A DNA stretch of 64,000 nucleotides from Selenomonas sp. GACV-9. GTDB lineage: Bacteria > Bacillota > Negativicutes > Selenomonadales > Selenomonadaceae. This document shows, piece after piece, positions 54,392 through 63,385 of this stretch. The stretch spans positions 1 to 64,000 of the forward strand of contig FPAX01000001.1 in the NCBI GenBank assembly GCA_900116485.1, given 5' to 3'. The translations under genes and the position numbers were made by a program. The notes beneath the pieces were generated by a model. The model was not told the origin of the DNA. It saw only the letters and a list, made by a program, of their open reading frames with translations, and did no database searches. Every line of letters starts with the position of its first letter. The stretch's first letter is position 1.

Positions 54392-54988
54392 ATGTTATAC
54401 GGAATCCTTCAGATTGTCTTTGGTGCCTTCTTCAAGATCCTCTTTCGCGCTGAGATCATCGGCCGTGAGAATATGCCGAAAGATGGCGCCGTTATCCTGG
54501 CGGCCAATCATATGAGCAACTGGGATCCGCCCTTTGTGGCAACCTTCCTTAAGCGTCCGGTCAGCTATATGGCCAAGATCGAGCTGTTCGAAAATCCAAT
54601 CTTTGGTGCGGCCATCCGCTCCTGCCATGCCTTTCCCGTAAAGCGGGGTGCTGCTGACCGCGGGGCTATCAAGGCTGCCATGCAGGTGCTCAAACAGGGC
54701 CGCTGCCTGGGGCTTTTCCCTGAAGGGACGCGCAGTCGTACGGGCAAGATGAAAAAAGCTGAGGCTGGTGTCGGACTTATTGCCTCGATGACGGAGGCAC
54801 CGGTGGTGCCGGCAGCCATCATCGGTACAGACCGCATCTTTGCCAATGGCGGTCATTTCCCGAAACTCAAGGTCATCTATGGCGAGCCGATGCATTTCAC
54901 GGGGAATCGCAAGGACAAGGACCAGCTTGAAGCCTTTTCCCAATCCATCATGGACAGGATTGCTGAGCTCAAGGAAAAAAATCTTTAA
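54392..54988 (+). CDS. plsC: 1-acyl-sn-glycerol-3-phosphate acyltransferase
   Basis: The 198-residue membrane-associated enzyme has the acyltransferase motifs NHMSNWDP (NHxxxxD) and FPEGTRSRTG, and a hydrophobic N-terminus. It makes phosphatidic acid from lysophosphatidate. It begins nine bases after cmk. Its partner PlsY lies 5 kb downstream. Confidence 0.95.
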   Translation: MLYGILQIVFGAFFKILFRAEIIGRENMPKDGAVILAANHMSNWDPPFVATFLKRPVSYMAKIELFENPIFGAAIRSCHAFPVKRGAADRGAIKAAMQVLKQGRCLGLFPEGTRSRTGKMKKAEAGVGLIASMTEAPVVPAAIIGTDRIFANGGHFPKLKVIYGEPMHFTGNRKDKDQLEAFSQSIMDRIAELKEKNL

Positions 54989-55103
54989 ATTGTAAAAAAA
55001 ATAGTTTGCTTGTCTAGACATTATATGATAAACTAAGCATTAGATTGCGAAAAATGATAGCTAATATATCAAATTCGCATGAATGAATGTTGGTGGTTGA
55101 TAT

Positions 55104-55931
55104 ATGGAAGTCATTTTAGCAGACTATCTTGGATTCTGTTATGGCGTCAAGCGCGCAATAACGATTGCCAAGGAAAATGCTTCCGCTGATGGAACTGCCT
55201 GTACATTGGGACCAATCATCCATAATCCACAGATGGTCGAGCGTCTGAAACAAGAGGGCGTAGGCTCAGTGAATGCGTTGGATGAGATGGAGAAGGGTAC
55301 TGTCATCATCCGTTCCCACGGTGTCGGCCCGCAGGTATATGATGCGGCTGAGGCTCGTGGCCTGGAAGTGGTCGATGCAACCTGCCCGCATGTCAAGAAA
55401 GCGCAGTTGTCTGCCAAATCTCTCGTTGATGAGGGCTATTCGGTCGTCATCGTCGGCGAGAAGGAGCATCCGGAGGTTCGCAGCATATTTGAGTGGTCGG
55501 CCGCCAAGGCGTCGGTTATCGAAACCGTGGAAGAGGCTGTTGCGCTGCCAAGTTGTGCGAAGCTGGGAATCGTTTGCCAGACGACGTTCTCGGGCGCAAA
55601 GTTCCGGGAAATCGTATCTCATCTGCTGGAGAAATCCCGCGATATACGGATACTGCGCACGATATGTACAGCGACGGATCAGCGGCAGGCAGCAGCTATG
55701 GAATTGGCTGCGAAGGTAGACATGATGCTGGTTATTGGTGGCAAGAACAGCGCCAATACGACGCGGCTTGCACAGCTTTGTGCAGACAAATGCAGAACTT
55801 ATCACATCGAAACTGCGGCAGAACTGCAGGACGAGTGGTTTGATAAAATTGAAAAAATTGGTATTACAGCGGGTGCTTCTACACCTGACTGGATTATCAA
55901 GGAGGTATATATAAAGTGTCAGAACAGATGA
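55104..55931 (+). CDS. ispH: 4-hydroxy-3-methylbut-2-enyl diphosphate reductase
   Basis: The 275-residue iron-sulfur enzyme has the three cluster-binding cysteines in GFCYGVKRA, ATCPHVKKA and ICTATDQRQ, plus GGKNSANTTRL. It is the last step of the non-mevalonate isoprenoid pathway. In several Firmicutes it is fused to ribosomal protein S1; here the S1-like gene begins inside its last 16 bases in another frame. Confidence 0.96.
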   Translation: MEVILADYLGFCYGVKRAITIAKENASADGTACTLGPIIHNPQMVERLKQEGVGSVNALDEMEKGTVIIRSHGVGPQVYDAAEARGLEVVDATCPHVKKAQLSAKSLVDEGYSVVIVGEKEHPEVRSIFEWSAAKASVIETVEEAVALPSCAKLGIVCQTTFSGAKFREIVSHLLEKSRDIRILRTICTATDQRQAAAMELAAKVDMMLVIGGKNSANTTRLAQLCADKCRTYHIETAAELQDEWFDKIEKIGITAGASTPDWIIKEVYIKCQNR

Positions 55932-56983
55932 ATATGGAAGAATTATTAGCACAGGCAGAGAGCTCGATGCCGGATATCCAGGAGCGTACGGTTGTTGAAG
56001 GTACCGTTATCCAGGTTTCCCGCGATGAGGCCTATGTTGATATCGGATACAAGCAGGAGATCGCTATTCCGAAGCGCGAGCTTGCTTATCCGGCTCCGGA
56101 GTCCGCTGAGGACGTTGTCAAAGTTGGCGATAAAATCGATGTTTATGTTGTTTCCCTCGGTGGCGACAACGGCGGCATCCTTTCCAAGGTAAAAGCTGAC
56201 CGCATGGTTGCTTGGAAAGAAATGGAAGCTGTCAAAGAGAGCGGCGAGCATGTACAGGCTCAGATCAACCAGGTTGTCAAGGGCGGCCTCGTTGCATCCG
56301 TCAATGGCCTGCGCGGCTTCATCCCGGCTTCCCAGATGGAGCTCCATTTCGTAAAAGATCTGTCTGTCTATGTTGGTCAGACGGTTGAGTGCGAGATTAT
56401 CGAGATTGATGTTCATAAACAGCGTCTCGTCCTTTCCCGCCGTGCTCTGCTTGAAGTTGAGCGTGCTGCTAAGGAAGATGAGATTTTCTCCACGCTCGAA
56501 GCTGGAACGACGGTTCATGGTACGGTTAAACGTATCGTTGATTACGGTGCATTCATCGATATTGGTGGCGTAGATGGTCTGGCTCATATCTCCGATCTCG
56601 CTTGGCACCGTGTAAAACATCCGTCGGATGTTCTCGAAGTTGGTCAGGAACTCGACGTTTATGTTAAGTCCGTTGATACGGAAGCAAAACGTATCTCCCT
56701 GTCTGTAAAAGACACGATGCGTGATCCGTGGCTCGACAATGCTGAGAAATACGCTGAGGGCGACATCATCGAAGGTAAAGTCATCAAACTGACGGATTTC
56801 GGTGCATTCATGGAAATCGAGCCGGGCTTTGATGGCCTGATCCCGATGGGCGAGCTCGCTGAGAAACGCATTGAGCGCGCTGATGAGGCTGTTCATGTTG
56901 GCGATGAGGTCAAGGTCAAAGTTCTGCGCATCGACACGAAGCGTAAACGCATCTCCCTGTCCATCACGAAAGCTAAAGACTGA
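55916..56983 (+). CDS. rpsA: S1-domain RNA-binding protein (ribosomal protein S1-like)
   Basis: The 355-residue protein has four S1 domains, visible as repeated motifs such as VNGLRGFIPASQM, VDYGAFIDIGGVDGLAHISDL and LTDFGAFMEIEPGFDGLIPMGEL, the last two being closely similar. This is the shorter Firmicute form, versus six domains in E. coli. The start is GTG at 55916 with GGAGGT upstream (ATG 55928 is an alternative), overlapping ispH. It should help mRNA binding on the 30S subunit. Confidence 0.92.
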   Translation: MSEQMNMEELLAQAESSMPDIQERTVVEGTVIQVSRDEAYVDIGYKQEIAIPKRELAYPAPESAEDVVKVGDKIDVYVVSLGGDNGGILSKVKADRMVAWKEMEAVKESGEHVQAQINQVVKGGLVASVNGLRGFIPASQMELHFVKDLSVYVGQTVECEIIEIDVHKQRLVLSRRALLEVERAAKEDEIFSTLEAGTTVHGTVKRIVDYGAFIDIGGVDGLAHISDLAWHRVKHPSDVLEVGQELDVYVKSVDTEAKRISLSVKDTMRDPWLDNAEKYAEGDIIEGKVIKLTDFGAFMEIEPGFDGLIPMGELAEKRIERADEAVHVGDEVKVKVLRIDTKRKRISLSITKAKD

Positions 56984-57020
56984 TCACTAGTCAGTATATC
57001 AACTGGATAGAATAACTCAG

Positions 57021-57056
57021 AGGAGTGATGATATAGCATCACTCCTTTGTTTTTGA
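57021..57056 (+). terminator. terminator after the S1 gene
   Basis: AGGAGTGATG (57021-57030) pairs with CATCACTCCT (57037-57046) around six bases, followed by a T-rich run. Confidence 0.88.
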
Positions 57057-57115
57057 TGGAAGAAAAGATAAAGGATATAGGATATCGGGACTGAACCGAA
57101 AGAAAGAGACGACGT

Positions 57116-58510
57116 ATGAGCAAGCAACATGCAGGCGTAATCCTGCGCATATATCCGGGCAGCCTGGCGGAGGAGCTTGAGCTAGTACCGGGGGACAAGA
57201 TCGTGTCCATCAACGGGCAGGAGCTTCGAGATATCATCGACCTGAGCTTTGCCATGGCTGACGAGGAAATCGACCTGCTGATTGAACATGCGGATGGAGA
57301 GCAGGAAATGATTTCCTTTGACAAGGAGTTTGACGAGGAACTCGGTGTCGAGTTTGAGTCAGCTGTTTTCGATGGCATCCGTAACTGTGCCAATCATTGC
57401 TATTTCTGCTTTGTCGATATGATTGCACCGAATATGCGTGGCAGCCTGTCCATCAAGGATGACGACTATCGCCTTTCGTTTCTCTATGGGAATTTCGTCA
57501 CGATGACGAATATGGGCCCAGCGGATTTCAAGCGTATCGAGCAGTTCCATCTGTCACCGCTCTATGTTTCGGTGCAATGCATGAATCCGGAGCTGCGTGC
57601 CCAGATGCTCCGCTGCAAAGGTGCGGCCAGGATTGCTGAGCAGCTCGACAATCTTGAGCGTGCTGGCGCCGAATATCATACGCAGGTCGTTCTCTGCAGT
57701 GGCCTCAATGATGGCGAGGAGCTTGAGCGCACGATCCGGGAGATTGTTGCACGGCGGCCTCATGCGCAATCGTTGGCCATTGTGCCAGTCGGCATCACGA
57801 AGTATCGTACCGATCCATTTCCTCTTGAGCAGTTTGATGCGCAGGGGGCGGCCCGCGTGATTGACCAGGTGGAGAAATGGCAGCGCAAGATCCAGCAGGA
57901 AGAGGGGCGTACGTTCATCTATCTTGGTGATGAGTTCTACTTGCTGGCTGGCCGCGACGTGCCGCCATCGGACTTTTACGATGGTTTTCCCCAGCTCGAT
58001 AATGGCATCGGCCTTACGCGTAACTTCATCAACGACTGGGAAGCAGCTCCAGATCAGCCCGATGTATATGATGAGCCAGTCTATCTCGATGTGGTCACGG
58101 GGACGTCGGTGGCACCGATGTTGCAAAAGCTGGCCGCATCGCTGGACAAAGAGAACCTGCATGTGCGCATCGTACCTGTGGAAAACGATCACTTTGGCCA
58201 TACGGTAAATGTTTCGGGGCTGCTCACGGCTAAGGATATCATGCGTAAATTGGACAGCCTGTCAGGCAAGCGTACGGGCATCCTGATTCCCGAGTCAGCA
58301 CTTCGCTCGGGGGAAGATGTTTTCCTGGATGATGTGACGCTGCAGCAGATGCAGGCCCATTATCCAGCAGCGCGCGTTGAGCCGGTACAGGGCGGCAAGG
58401 ATTTCCGGGCTGCCCTGTCGGGCTGGACGAGCTACCATAAGGACCGCAGCGGCGAGACTGCCTATACGTGGCAGAGCAATGCCGGTTATACGAAAAATAT
58501 CCAATACTGA
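57116..58510 (+). CDS. DUF512-family PDZ/radical SAM protein
   Basis: The 464-residue protein starts with a PDZ-like segment (GVILRIYPGSLAEELELVPGDKIVSING, here LAEELELVPGDKIVSING). A radical SAM-like Cys cluster CANHCYFC follows, and a C-terminal DUF512 domain ends the protein. The family is widespread beside der in Firmicutes and is undefined biochemically. The gene keeps that position, 37 bases before der. Confidence 0.88.
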   Translation: MSKQHAGVILRIYPGSLAEELELVPGDKIVSINGQELRDIIDLSFAMADEEIDLLIEHADGEQEMISFDKEFDEELGVEFESAVFDGIRNCANHCYFCFVDMIAPNMRGSLSIKDDDYRLSFLYGNFVTMTNMGPADFKRIEQFHLSPLYVSVQCMNPELRAQMLRCKGAARIAEQLDNLERAGAEYHTQVVLCSGLNDGEELERTIREIVARRPHAQSLAIVPVGITKYRTDPFPLEQFDAQGAARVIDQVEKWQRKIQQEEGRTFIYLGDEFYLLAGRDVPPSDFYDGFPQLDNGIGLTRNFINDWEAAPDQPDVYDEPVYLDVVTGTSVAPMLQKLAASLDKENLHVRIVPVENDHFGHTVNVSGLLTAKDIMRKLDSLSGKRTGILIPESALRSGEDVFLDDVTLQQMQAHYPAARVEPVQGGKDFRAALSGWTSYHKDRSGETAYTWQSNAGYTKNIQY

Positions 58511-58547
58511 TAACGGAACCATTTATGATAAGAAAGAAGGTAATAAC

Positions 58548-59879
58548 ATGAGCAAACCAATCGTGGCTATTGTAGGCCGCCCCAATGTTGGCAAGTCGAC
58601 CTTGTTCAATCAGATTGGCAAGAAGCGCGTATCCATCGTCGACGATATGCCGGGCGTAACGCGTGACCGCATCTACCTCGATGCCGAGTGGCTCGACCAT
58701 GAGTTCACGATGATCGATACGGGGGGAATCGAGCTTGATGAGAGCAATCATATCTTGAAATCCATGCGCGATCAGGCACAGATTGCCATGGAGGAGGCCG
58801 ATGTCATCCTGTTCCTCGTTGACGGCCGTGCGGGGTTGACGACGGCTGATGAAGAGGTAGCCAAGATCCTGCGCAGCACGAAAAAGCCGGTTATCCTTGG
58901 CGTCAACAAGATAGACAGCACGCAGCTTTCCATGAATGCCTATGAGTTCTACAATCTTGGCCTTGGCGATCCGATTCCTCTGTCGGCATCGAATGCCATG
59001 AACCTTGGTGATCTGCTCGATGCTATTGTGGCCGCATTCCCAGAGCATGAAGTTGAGGACAAGGATGAGGATGAGATCAGCATTGCGGTCATTGGCCGTC
59101 CGAATGTGGGCAAGTCCTCTATCGTCAATCAGCTGCTCGGCGAGGAGCGCGTCATCGTCAGCGATATGGCTGGTACGACACGTGACGCCATCGACACGCA
59201 TTTTGTCAAGGACGGCATGAAGTTCATGCTGATCGATACGGCCGGCATGCGCCGTCGCGGCAAGATTGATGAGCCGGTTGAGCGTTACAGTGTCATGCGT
59301 TCCTTGCGCGCCATTGACCGTGCGGATGTCGTCTTGATGATGATTGATGCCTCGGAAGGCATCACGGAGCAGGACAAGAAGATTGCTGGCTATGCGCATG
59401 AATCGGGGCGCGGTGTTGTCATCGTCGTCAATAAATGGGATATCTATCCGAACAAGGATGACAAGTCGACGCTGCGCTTTACCGAGGAATTGCGTGAGGA
59501 AATCGGTTTCCTGCAGTATGCACCAGTCCTCTATGCCTCGGCACTTACTGGCCAGCGCGTCGGCCGTGTGACGGAACTAGTCAAGTATGTGGCTGAGCAG
59601 CAGTCGATGCGCATCAAGACCAGCGTTCTCAACGAACTCATCCGCGATGCGGTATCGATCAACCCGCCACCGATGCATCGTGGCCGTCGCTTGAAGATCC
59701 TGTTCATGACTCAGGCCGATGTCAAACCGCCGAAGTTTATCATTTTCGTCAACGATCCGGAGCTCATGCACTTCTCGTATCTGCGATTCATCGAGAACCG
59801 TCTGCGCGAAATGTACGGTTTCGAGGGTACGCCGCTGCGCCTGATCGTGCGTGCGCGGGATGAGGAGGATGAGTATTGA
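58548..59879 (+). CDS. der: ribosome biogenesis GTPase Der (EngA)
   Basis: The 443-residue protein has two tandem GTPase domains, each with its own P-loop (GRPNVGKSTLFNQ, then GRPNVGKSSIVNQ) and DTGGIE/DTAGMR switch II motifs, followed by a KH-like C-terminal domain. It acts in 50S subunit assembly. A much longer reading from 58377 is rejected because ATG 58548 has AGAAGG and begins at the conserved KPIVAIVGRPN. Its stop overlaps plsY. Confidence 0.97.
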   Translation: MSKPIVAIVGRPNVGKSTLFNQIGKKRVSIVDDMPGVTRDRIYLDAEWLDHEFTMIDTGGIELDESNHILKSMRDQAQIAMEEADVILFLVDGRAGLTTADEEVAKILRSTKKPVILGVNKIDSTQLSMNAYEFYNLGLGDPIPLSASNAMNLGDLLDAIVAAFPEHEVEDKDEDEISIAVIGRPNVGKSSIVNQLLGEERVIVSDMAGTTRDAIDTHFVKDGMKFMLIDTAGMRRRGKIDEPVERYSVMRSLRAIDRADVVLMMIDASEGITEQDKKIAGYAHESGRGVVIVVNKWDIYPNKDDKSTLRFTEELREEIGFLQYAPVLYASALTGQRVGRVTELVKYVAEQQSMRIKTSVLNELIRDAVSINPPPMHRGRRLKILFMTQADVKPPKFIIFVNDPELMHFSYLRFIENRLREMYGFEGTPLRLIVRARDEEDEY

Positions 59880-60475
59880 TGGAGAATATGGCAATTGCCT
59901 GCCTCATTGCGTATCTGCTGGGCTCGATTCCGAACGGTCTTGTCTTTGGCAAGCTGATCTGGCACATTGACCTGCGCGAGCATGGCAGCCACAATATCGG
60001 CGCGACCAATGCCTGGCGCACGCTGGGCAAGGGGCCGGGCTTCTTGATCTTTCTGCTTGACTTCCTGAAGGGCGCACTCAGCGTTTGGCTGGGCTCACTG
60101 CTCGTCGGCACGCCGCTAGCCATGGTACTGGCTGGCGTTTTGGCAATCGTTGGCCATTCGTGCTCGCTATTCTTGAAGTTCAAGGGGGGGAAGGGCGTAG
60201 CGACGGGGCTCGGTGTCATCGTTATGATGATGCCGCTGCCGGCGCTTATCGTCTTTCTGGTCTGGCTGGTTATCGTCAAGGTCAGCGGCTATGTATCGCT
60301 GGGATCGATCGTTGCTGCGGCTTTGGTACCGGTTCTTGCCTGGCAGTTTGACTATCCGACAGAGTATATCGGCTTTGGCGTGCTCGCCGCGGCCTTTATC
60401 ATTATCCGCCATCATGCGAATATCGGCCGTCTTCTGAGTGGAACAGAAAGTAAGATCAAGGCTGGACATCGTTGA
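59879..60475 (+). CDS. plsY: glycerol-3-phosphate acyltransferase PlsY
   Basis: The 198-residue membrane enzyme has the three PlsY loops GSIPNGLVFGK, GSHNIGATNAWRTLGKGPG and GHSCSLFLKFKGGKGVATGLG. It transfers acyl from acyl-phosphate to glycerol 3-phosphate, the first committed step of phospholipid synthesis. ATG 59879 overlaps the der stop and has AGGAGG 10 bases upstream. Confidence 0.96.
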   Translation: MENMAIACLIAYLLGSIPNGLVFGKLIWHIDLREHGSHNIGATNAWRTLGKGPGFLIFLLDFLKGALSVWLGSLLVGTPLAMVLAGVLAIVGHSCSLFLKFKGGKGVATGLGVIVMMMPLPALIVFLVWLVIVKVSGYVSLGSIVAAALVPVLAWQFDYPTEYIGFGVLAAAFIIIRHHANIGRLLSGTESKIKAGHR

Positions 60476-60500
60476 CAATTTTTGCAAGATTTTAGATAAA
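60472..60500 (+). promoter_or_regulatory. distal promoter of pheB-hom-thrB
   Basis: TTGACA (60472-60477), 17 bases, GATAAA (60495-60500). It overlaps the end of plsY. Confidence 0.45.
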
Positions 60501-60510
60501 ACTTTACGTA

Positions 60511-60539
60511 TTTTACAAGTGTGATGGACATTTGTAAAA
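60511..60539. promoter_or_regulatory. inverted repeat between two promoters, candidate operator or hairpin
   Basis: TTTTACAA (60511-60518) and TTGTAAAA (60532-60539) are perfect inverted arms 13 bases apart, just before the proximal promoter. Confidence 0.45.
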
Positions 60540-60545
60540 AATATA

Positions 60546-60575
60546 TTGGCAATCGTCCACGAGTTGTGGTATACT
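60546..60575 (+). promoter_or_regulatory. proximal promoter of pheB-hom-thrB
   Basis: TTGGCA (60546-60551), 18 bases, TATACT (60570-60575) preceded by TGG, an extended -10. Confidence 0.6.
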
Positions 60576-60616
60576 ATCTTTTGTCAGTAGAAATATATCC
60601 ATTGGAGGCGCAATAT

Positions 60617-61063
60617 ATGAATAATCAAAAGAGCGGATTCTTCCTCGTTCGCGAAGAAATCCTTCCAGAGGCTATCAAAAAGACAATCAAAGTCAAAGAG
60701 ATGCTTAAACGCGGTGATGCTCGTACGATTAACGAAGCCGTTGAAAAGATGGAGCTTTCTCGCAGTGCTTATTACAAGTACAAGGATTATGTTTTCCCGT
60801 TCTATGAAGCCAGCCAGAACAAGATCGTTACGCTGACTTTCCTGCTTGAGCATAAGAAGGGTGTGCTTTCGAGTGTACTCAACACGATTTCCTCGGATTC
60901 GGGCAGCATCATGACGATCAATCAGGGCATTCCTTTGCAGGGCGTTGCCAATGCGACGGTTTCGATCGAGACGGCCAACCTCAGTGTAGATCTCGAGGCA
61001 TTGCTCGATAAACTGCGCATGGTTGATGGCGTGAAACGTTTAGAAGTGTTGGGACAGGCTTAA
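60617..61063 (+). CDS. ACT domain protein (UPF0735, PheB-like)
   Basis: The 148-residue protein has a helix-turn N-terminal part (residues 1-65, AVEKMELSRSAYYKYKDYVFP) and a C-terminal ACT domain (ITLTFLLEHKKGVLSSVLNTISSDSGSI region). UPF0735 proteins sit beside hom in many Firmicutes and are assumed to sense amino acids in threonine or phenylalanine control. ATG 60617 follows GGAGGCG. It is 21 bp from hom, so it is likely in the same transcript. Confidence 0.88.
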   Translation: MNNQKSGFFLVREEILPEAIKKTIKVKEMLKRGDARTINEAVEKMELSRSAYYKYKDYVFPFYEASQNKIVTLTFLLEHKKGVLSSVLNTISSDSGSIMTINQGIPLQGVANATVSIETANLSVDLEALLDKLRMVDGVKRLEVLGQA

Positions 61064-61084
61064 GCTGAAAGGAGGTGCGCTGAT

Positions 61085-62383
61085 ATGGAAAGAGTCATTC
61101 GTGTGGGGTTACTCGGAGCCGGTACTGTCGGTTCGGGTGTCATTCAGGTCTTGGCGATGAATCGGCGGCAGATTACCGAGCGCGTCGGCGCACAGATTCA
61201 GCTGAAAACTGTCCTGGTCCGCAATGCGGCCAAGAAACGTCCGCAGCTTGATGGATTTAAGGTTACAGATAATATTGAGGATATCGTCAATGACGATGAG
61301 ATTGATATTGTCGTTGAACTCATGGGCGGTTTGGAGCCTGCCCGGGAGTATATGCTCAAGGCAATGGAACATGGCAAGAGCGTCGTAACAGCCAATAAGG
61401 ATGTCGTGGCCCAGTTCGGCAAAGAAATGTTTGCAATGGCTGAGAAGCATGATGTTGACTTCATGTTTGAGGCCAGTGTTGGCGGCGGCATTCCTATCAT
61501 CACACCACTCAAGCAGTGCTTGACGGCAAATAAGATCACGGAAATCATGGGTATCGTCAATGGAACGACCAACTATATGCTCACGAAGATGACCGAATGC
61601 GGCAGCGACTACGACGAGGTGCTCAAGGAGGCACAGGCCAAGGGCTATGCCGAGGCGAATCCGTCGGCTGATGTGGATGGTCTCGATGCTGCGCGCAAGG
61701 CAGCCATCCTGGCATCGCTGGCCTTCAATACGCGCGTGGAGCTCAAAGACGTATCGGTTGAAGGTATCACGAAGATTACCCCTGATGACATCGAGTATGC
61801 GCGTAATCTTGGCTATGTCGTGAAACTGCTGGCTGTTGGTAAGGACTCGCCTGAACACGGCGTTGATGTCCGCGTTCATCCGGTGTTCCTGCCTAAGGAA
61901 CATCCGCTGGCGGCAGTAAATGGCGTGTTCAATGCGATTTTCGTGCGCGGCAATGCTATCGGTGAGGCCATGTTCTATGGCCAGGGCGCCGGTTCCTTAC
62001 CGACGGCTTCGGCGGTGGTCTCCGATATCATCGATGTTTCGCGTGATATCGTGAACAAGACCTTCGGCCGTGTCCGTTGCACCTGCTATGAGCAGAAAAC
62101 ACTTTGCCCGCTGGATGATACGGAGTCTTCCTACTATGTGCGCTTGCTTGTCGATGACAAGTCTGGTGTCTTGGGCCTTATTGCTACGGCATTCGGCGAT
62201 GCTGGTGTCAGCCTTAAGTCTGTCATCCAGACGCAGCGCAATATCGTCGACCATGCTGAGATCGTGGCCATCACGCATACGGTCCGTCATGCAAGTATCC
62301 AGAAAGCCTTGGAAGAGCTTAAGGGTATGCCAGTAGTCGATGAGATCCGTAATGTCATTCGCGTAGAAAAGGAGCAGGTTTGA
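61085..62383 (+). CDS. hom: homoserine dehydrogenase
   Basis: The 432-residue enzyme has an N-terminal NAD(P) fold (VGLLGAGTVGSGVIQVL), the catalytic/substrate region FEASVGGGIPIITPLKQCL with the GTTNYMLTKM segment, and a C-terminal ACT domain (VLGLIATAFGDAGVSLKSVIQ) for threonine feedback. It converts aspartate semialdehyde to homoserine. It is followed directly by thrB with a TGATG overlap. Confidence 0.97.
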   Translation: MERVIRVGLLGAGTVGSGVIQVLAMNRRQITERVGAQIQLKTVLVRNAAKKRPQLDGFKVTDNIEDIVNDDEIDIVVELMGGLEPAREYMLKAMEHGKSVVTANKDVVAQFGKEMFAMAEKHDVDFMFEASVGGGIPIITPLKQCLTANKITEIMGIVNGTTNYMLTKMTECGSDYDEVLKEAQAKGYAEANPSADVDGLDAARKAAILASLAFNTRVELKDVSVEGITKITPDDIEYARNLGYVVKLLAVGKDSPEHGVDVRVHPVFLPKEHPLAAVNGVFNAIFVRGNAIGEAMFYGQGAGSLPTASAVVSDIIDVSRDIVNKTFGRVRCTCYEQKTLCPLDDTESSYYVRLLVDDKSGVLGLIATAFGDAGVSLKSVIQTQRNIVDHAEIVAITHTVRHASIQKALEELKGMPVVDEIRNVIRVEKEQV

Positions 62384-63315
62384 TGTCTTTTGCAGATCGT
62401 ACGATAAAGATCCGCGTTCCGGGCACAAGTGCCAATTGCGGGCCGGGTTTCGATTCGATTGGGCTGGCCTGCACGGTCTATAATGACTTGGAACTCACGC
62501 TCAAGAAGGAACCAGGTGTAAAAATCACGATAAGCGGCGAAGGAGCCATGAATATTCCCTGTGATGGCCGCAATATCGTCTGGCGTTCCGTGCAGTATCT
62601 GTTGCGCAAGGCTGGCCTTGCCGATGAATATCCAGGTGCTATGATTCATATGGATAATCAGGTGCCGCTCTCGCGTGGCCTGGGCAGCAGTGCCACGGCA
62701 ATCGTTGCCGGGCTCAAAGCGGCCAATGTGCTGATCAATAACCGTTTCAATCGCCGTGAACTGCTGCAGTTTGCCACGGATATCGAGGGACATCCGGACA
62801 ATGTTGCACCGGCGCTGTTCGGTGGATTCACGGTCAGCACGGTGACGAAGGGTAAGGTGGAGTGTTTCTCATTCCTGCCGAAGTTCCGCATGAAGCTAAT
62901 CGTGGCGGTGCCGGACTTCCCGCTGTCGACGCGCAAAGCGCGTGCAGTGCTGCCGATACATGTACCGATGGAAGATGCAGTCAACAATATTGGCCGGGCA
63001 GCGATGCTCGTAGCTGCACTTTGCAAGGGCAATGATAAGTTCCTGCGCAATGTGTTTGATGATGCTTTGCATCAGCCGTATCGTGCCAAGCTGATTCCGG
63101 GCATGTATGATGTATTTGAGGCCGCTCGCAAGGCGGGGGCACTTGGAGCGAATCTCAGCGGTGCAGGCCCGTGCCTTATTGCCTACGCCTTGGAGCGGCG
63201 TCACTGTGAAGAGGCGGTTGGTGCAGCAATGCAGGAGGCCTTCCGCAAGCATGAGGTCAATGCGAAGGTACTCATCATGGATCTTGATACGCGCGGTGCA
63301 CATATCGTAAAATAA
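62383..63315 (+). CDS. thrB: homoserine kinase
   Basis: The 310-residue GHMP kinase has the ATP motif PLSRGLGSSATAIVAGL and the C-terminal LSGAGPCLIAY. It phosphorylates homoserine on the way to threonine. ATG 62383 shares the hom stop (TGATG) with GGAGCAGG upstream; a TTG one codon earlier is unlikely. thrC is not in the window. Confidence 0.96.
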   Translation: MSFADRTIKIRVPGTSANCGPGFDSIGLACTVYNDLELTLKKEPGVKITISGEGAMNIPCDGRNIVWRSVQYLLRKAGLADEYPGAMIHMDNQVPLSRGLGSSATAIVAGLKAANVLINNRFNRRELLQFATDIEGHPDNVAPALFGGFTVSTVTKGKVECFSFLPKFRMKLIVAVPDFPLSTRKARAVLPIHVPMEDAVNNIGRAAMLVAALCKGNDKFLRNVFDDALHQPYRAKLIPGMYDVFEAARKAGALGANLSGAGPCLIAYALERRHCEEAVGAAMQEAFRKHEVNAKVLIMDLDTRGAHIVK

Positions 63316-63330
63316 AAGCAATGCAAGCAG

Positions 63331-63355
63331 CCTTCCCTATGGGGAAGGTTTTTTT
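63331..63355 (+). terminator. terminator after thrB
   Basis: CCTTCCC (63331-63337) pairs with GGGAAGG (63342-63348), followed by seven T. Confidence 0.88.
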
Positions 63356-63385
63356 GCCGATATGAGAAAAGATATGAGGATGGTT

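Noticed and set aside
58377..58547. 57-codon extension of Der
   Set aside because: It overlaps the coding end of the DUF512 gene and has no similarity to Der; the conserved N-terminus starts at 58548.
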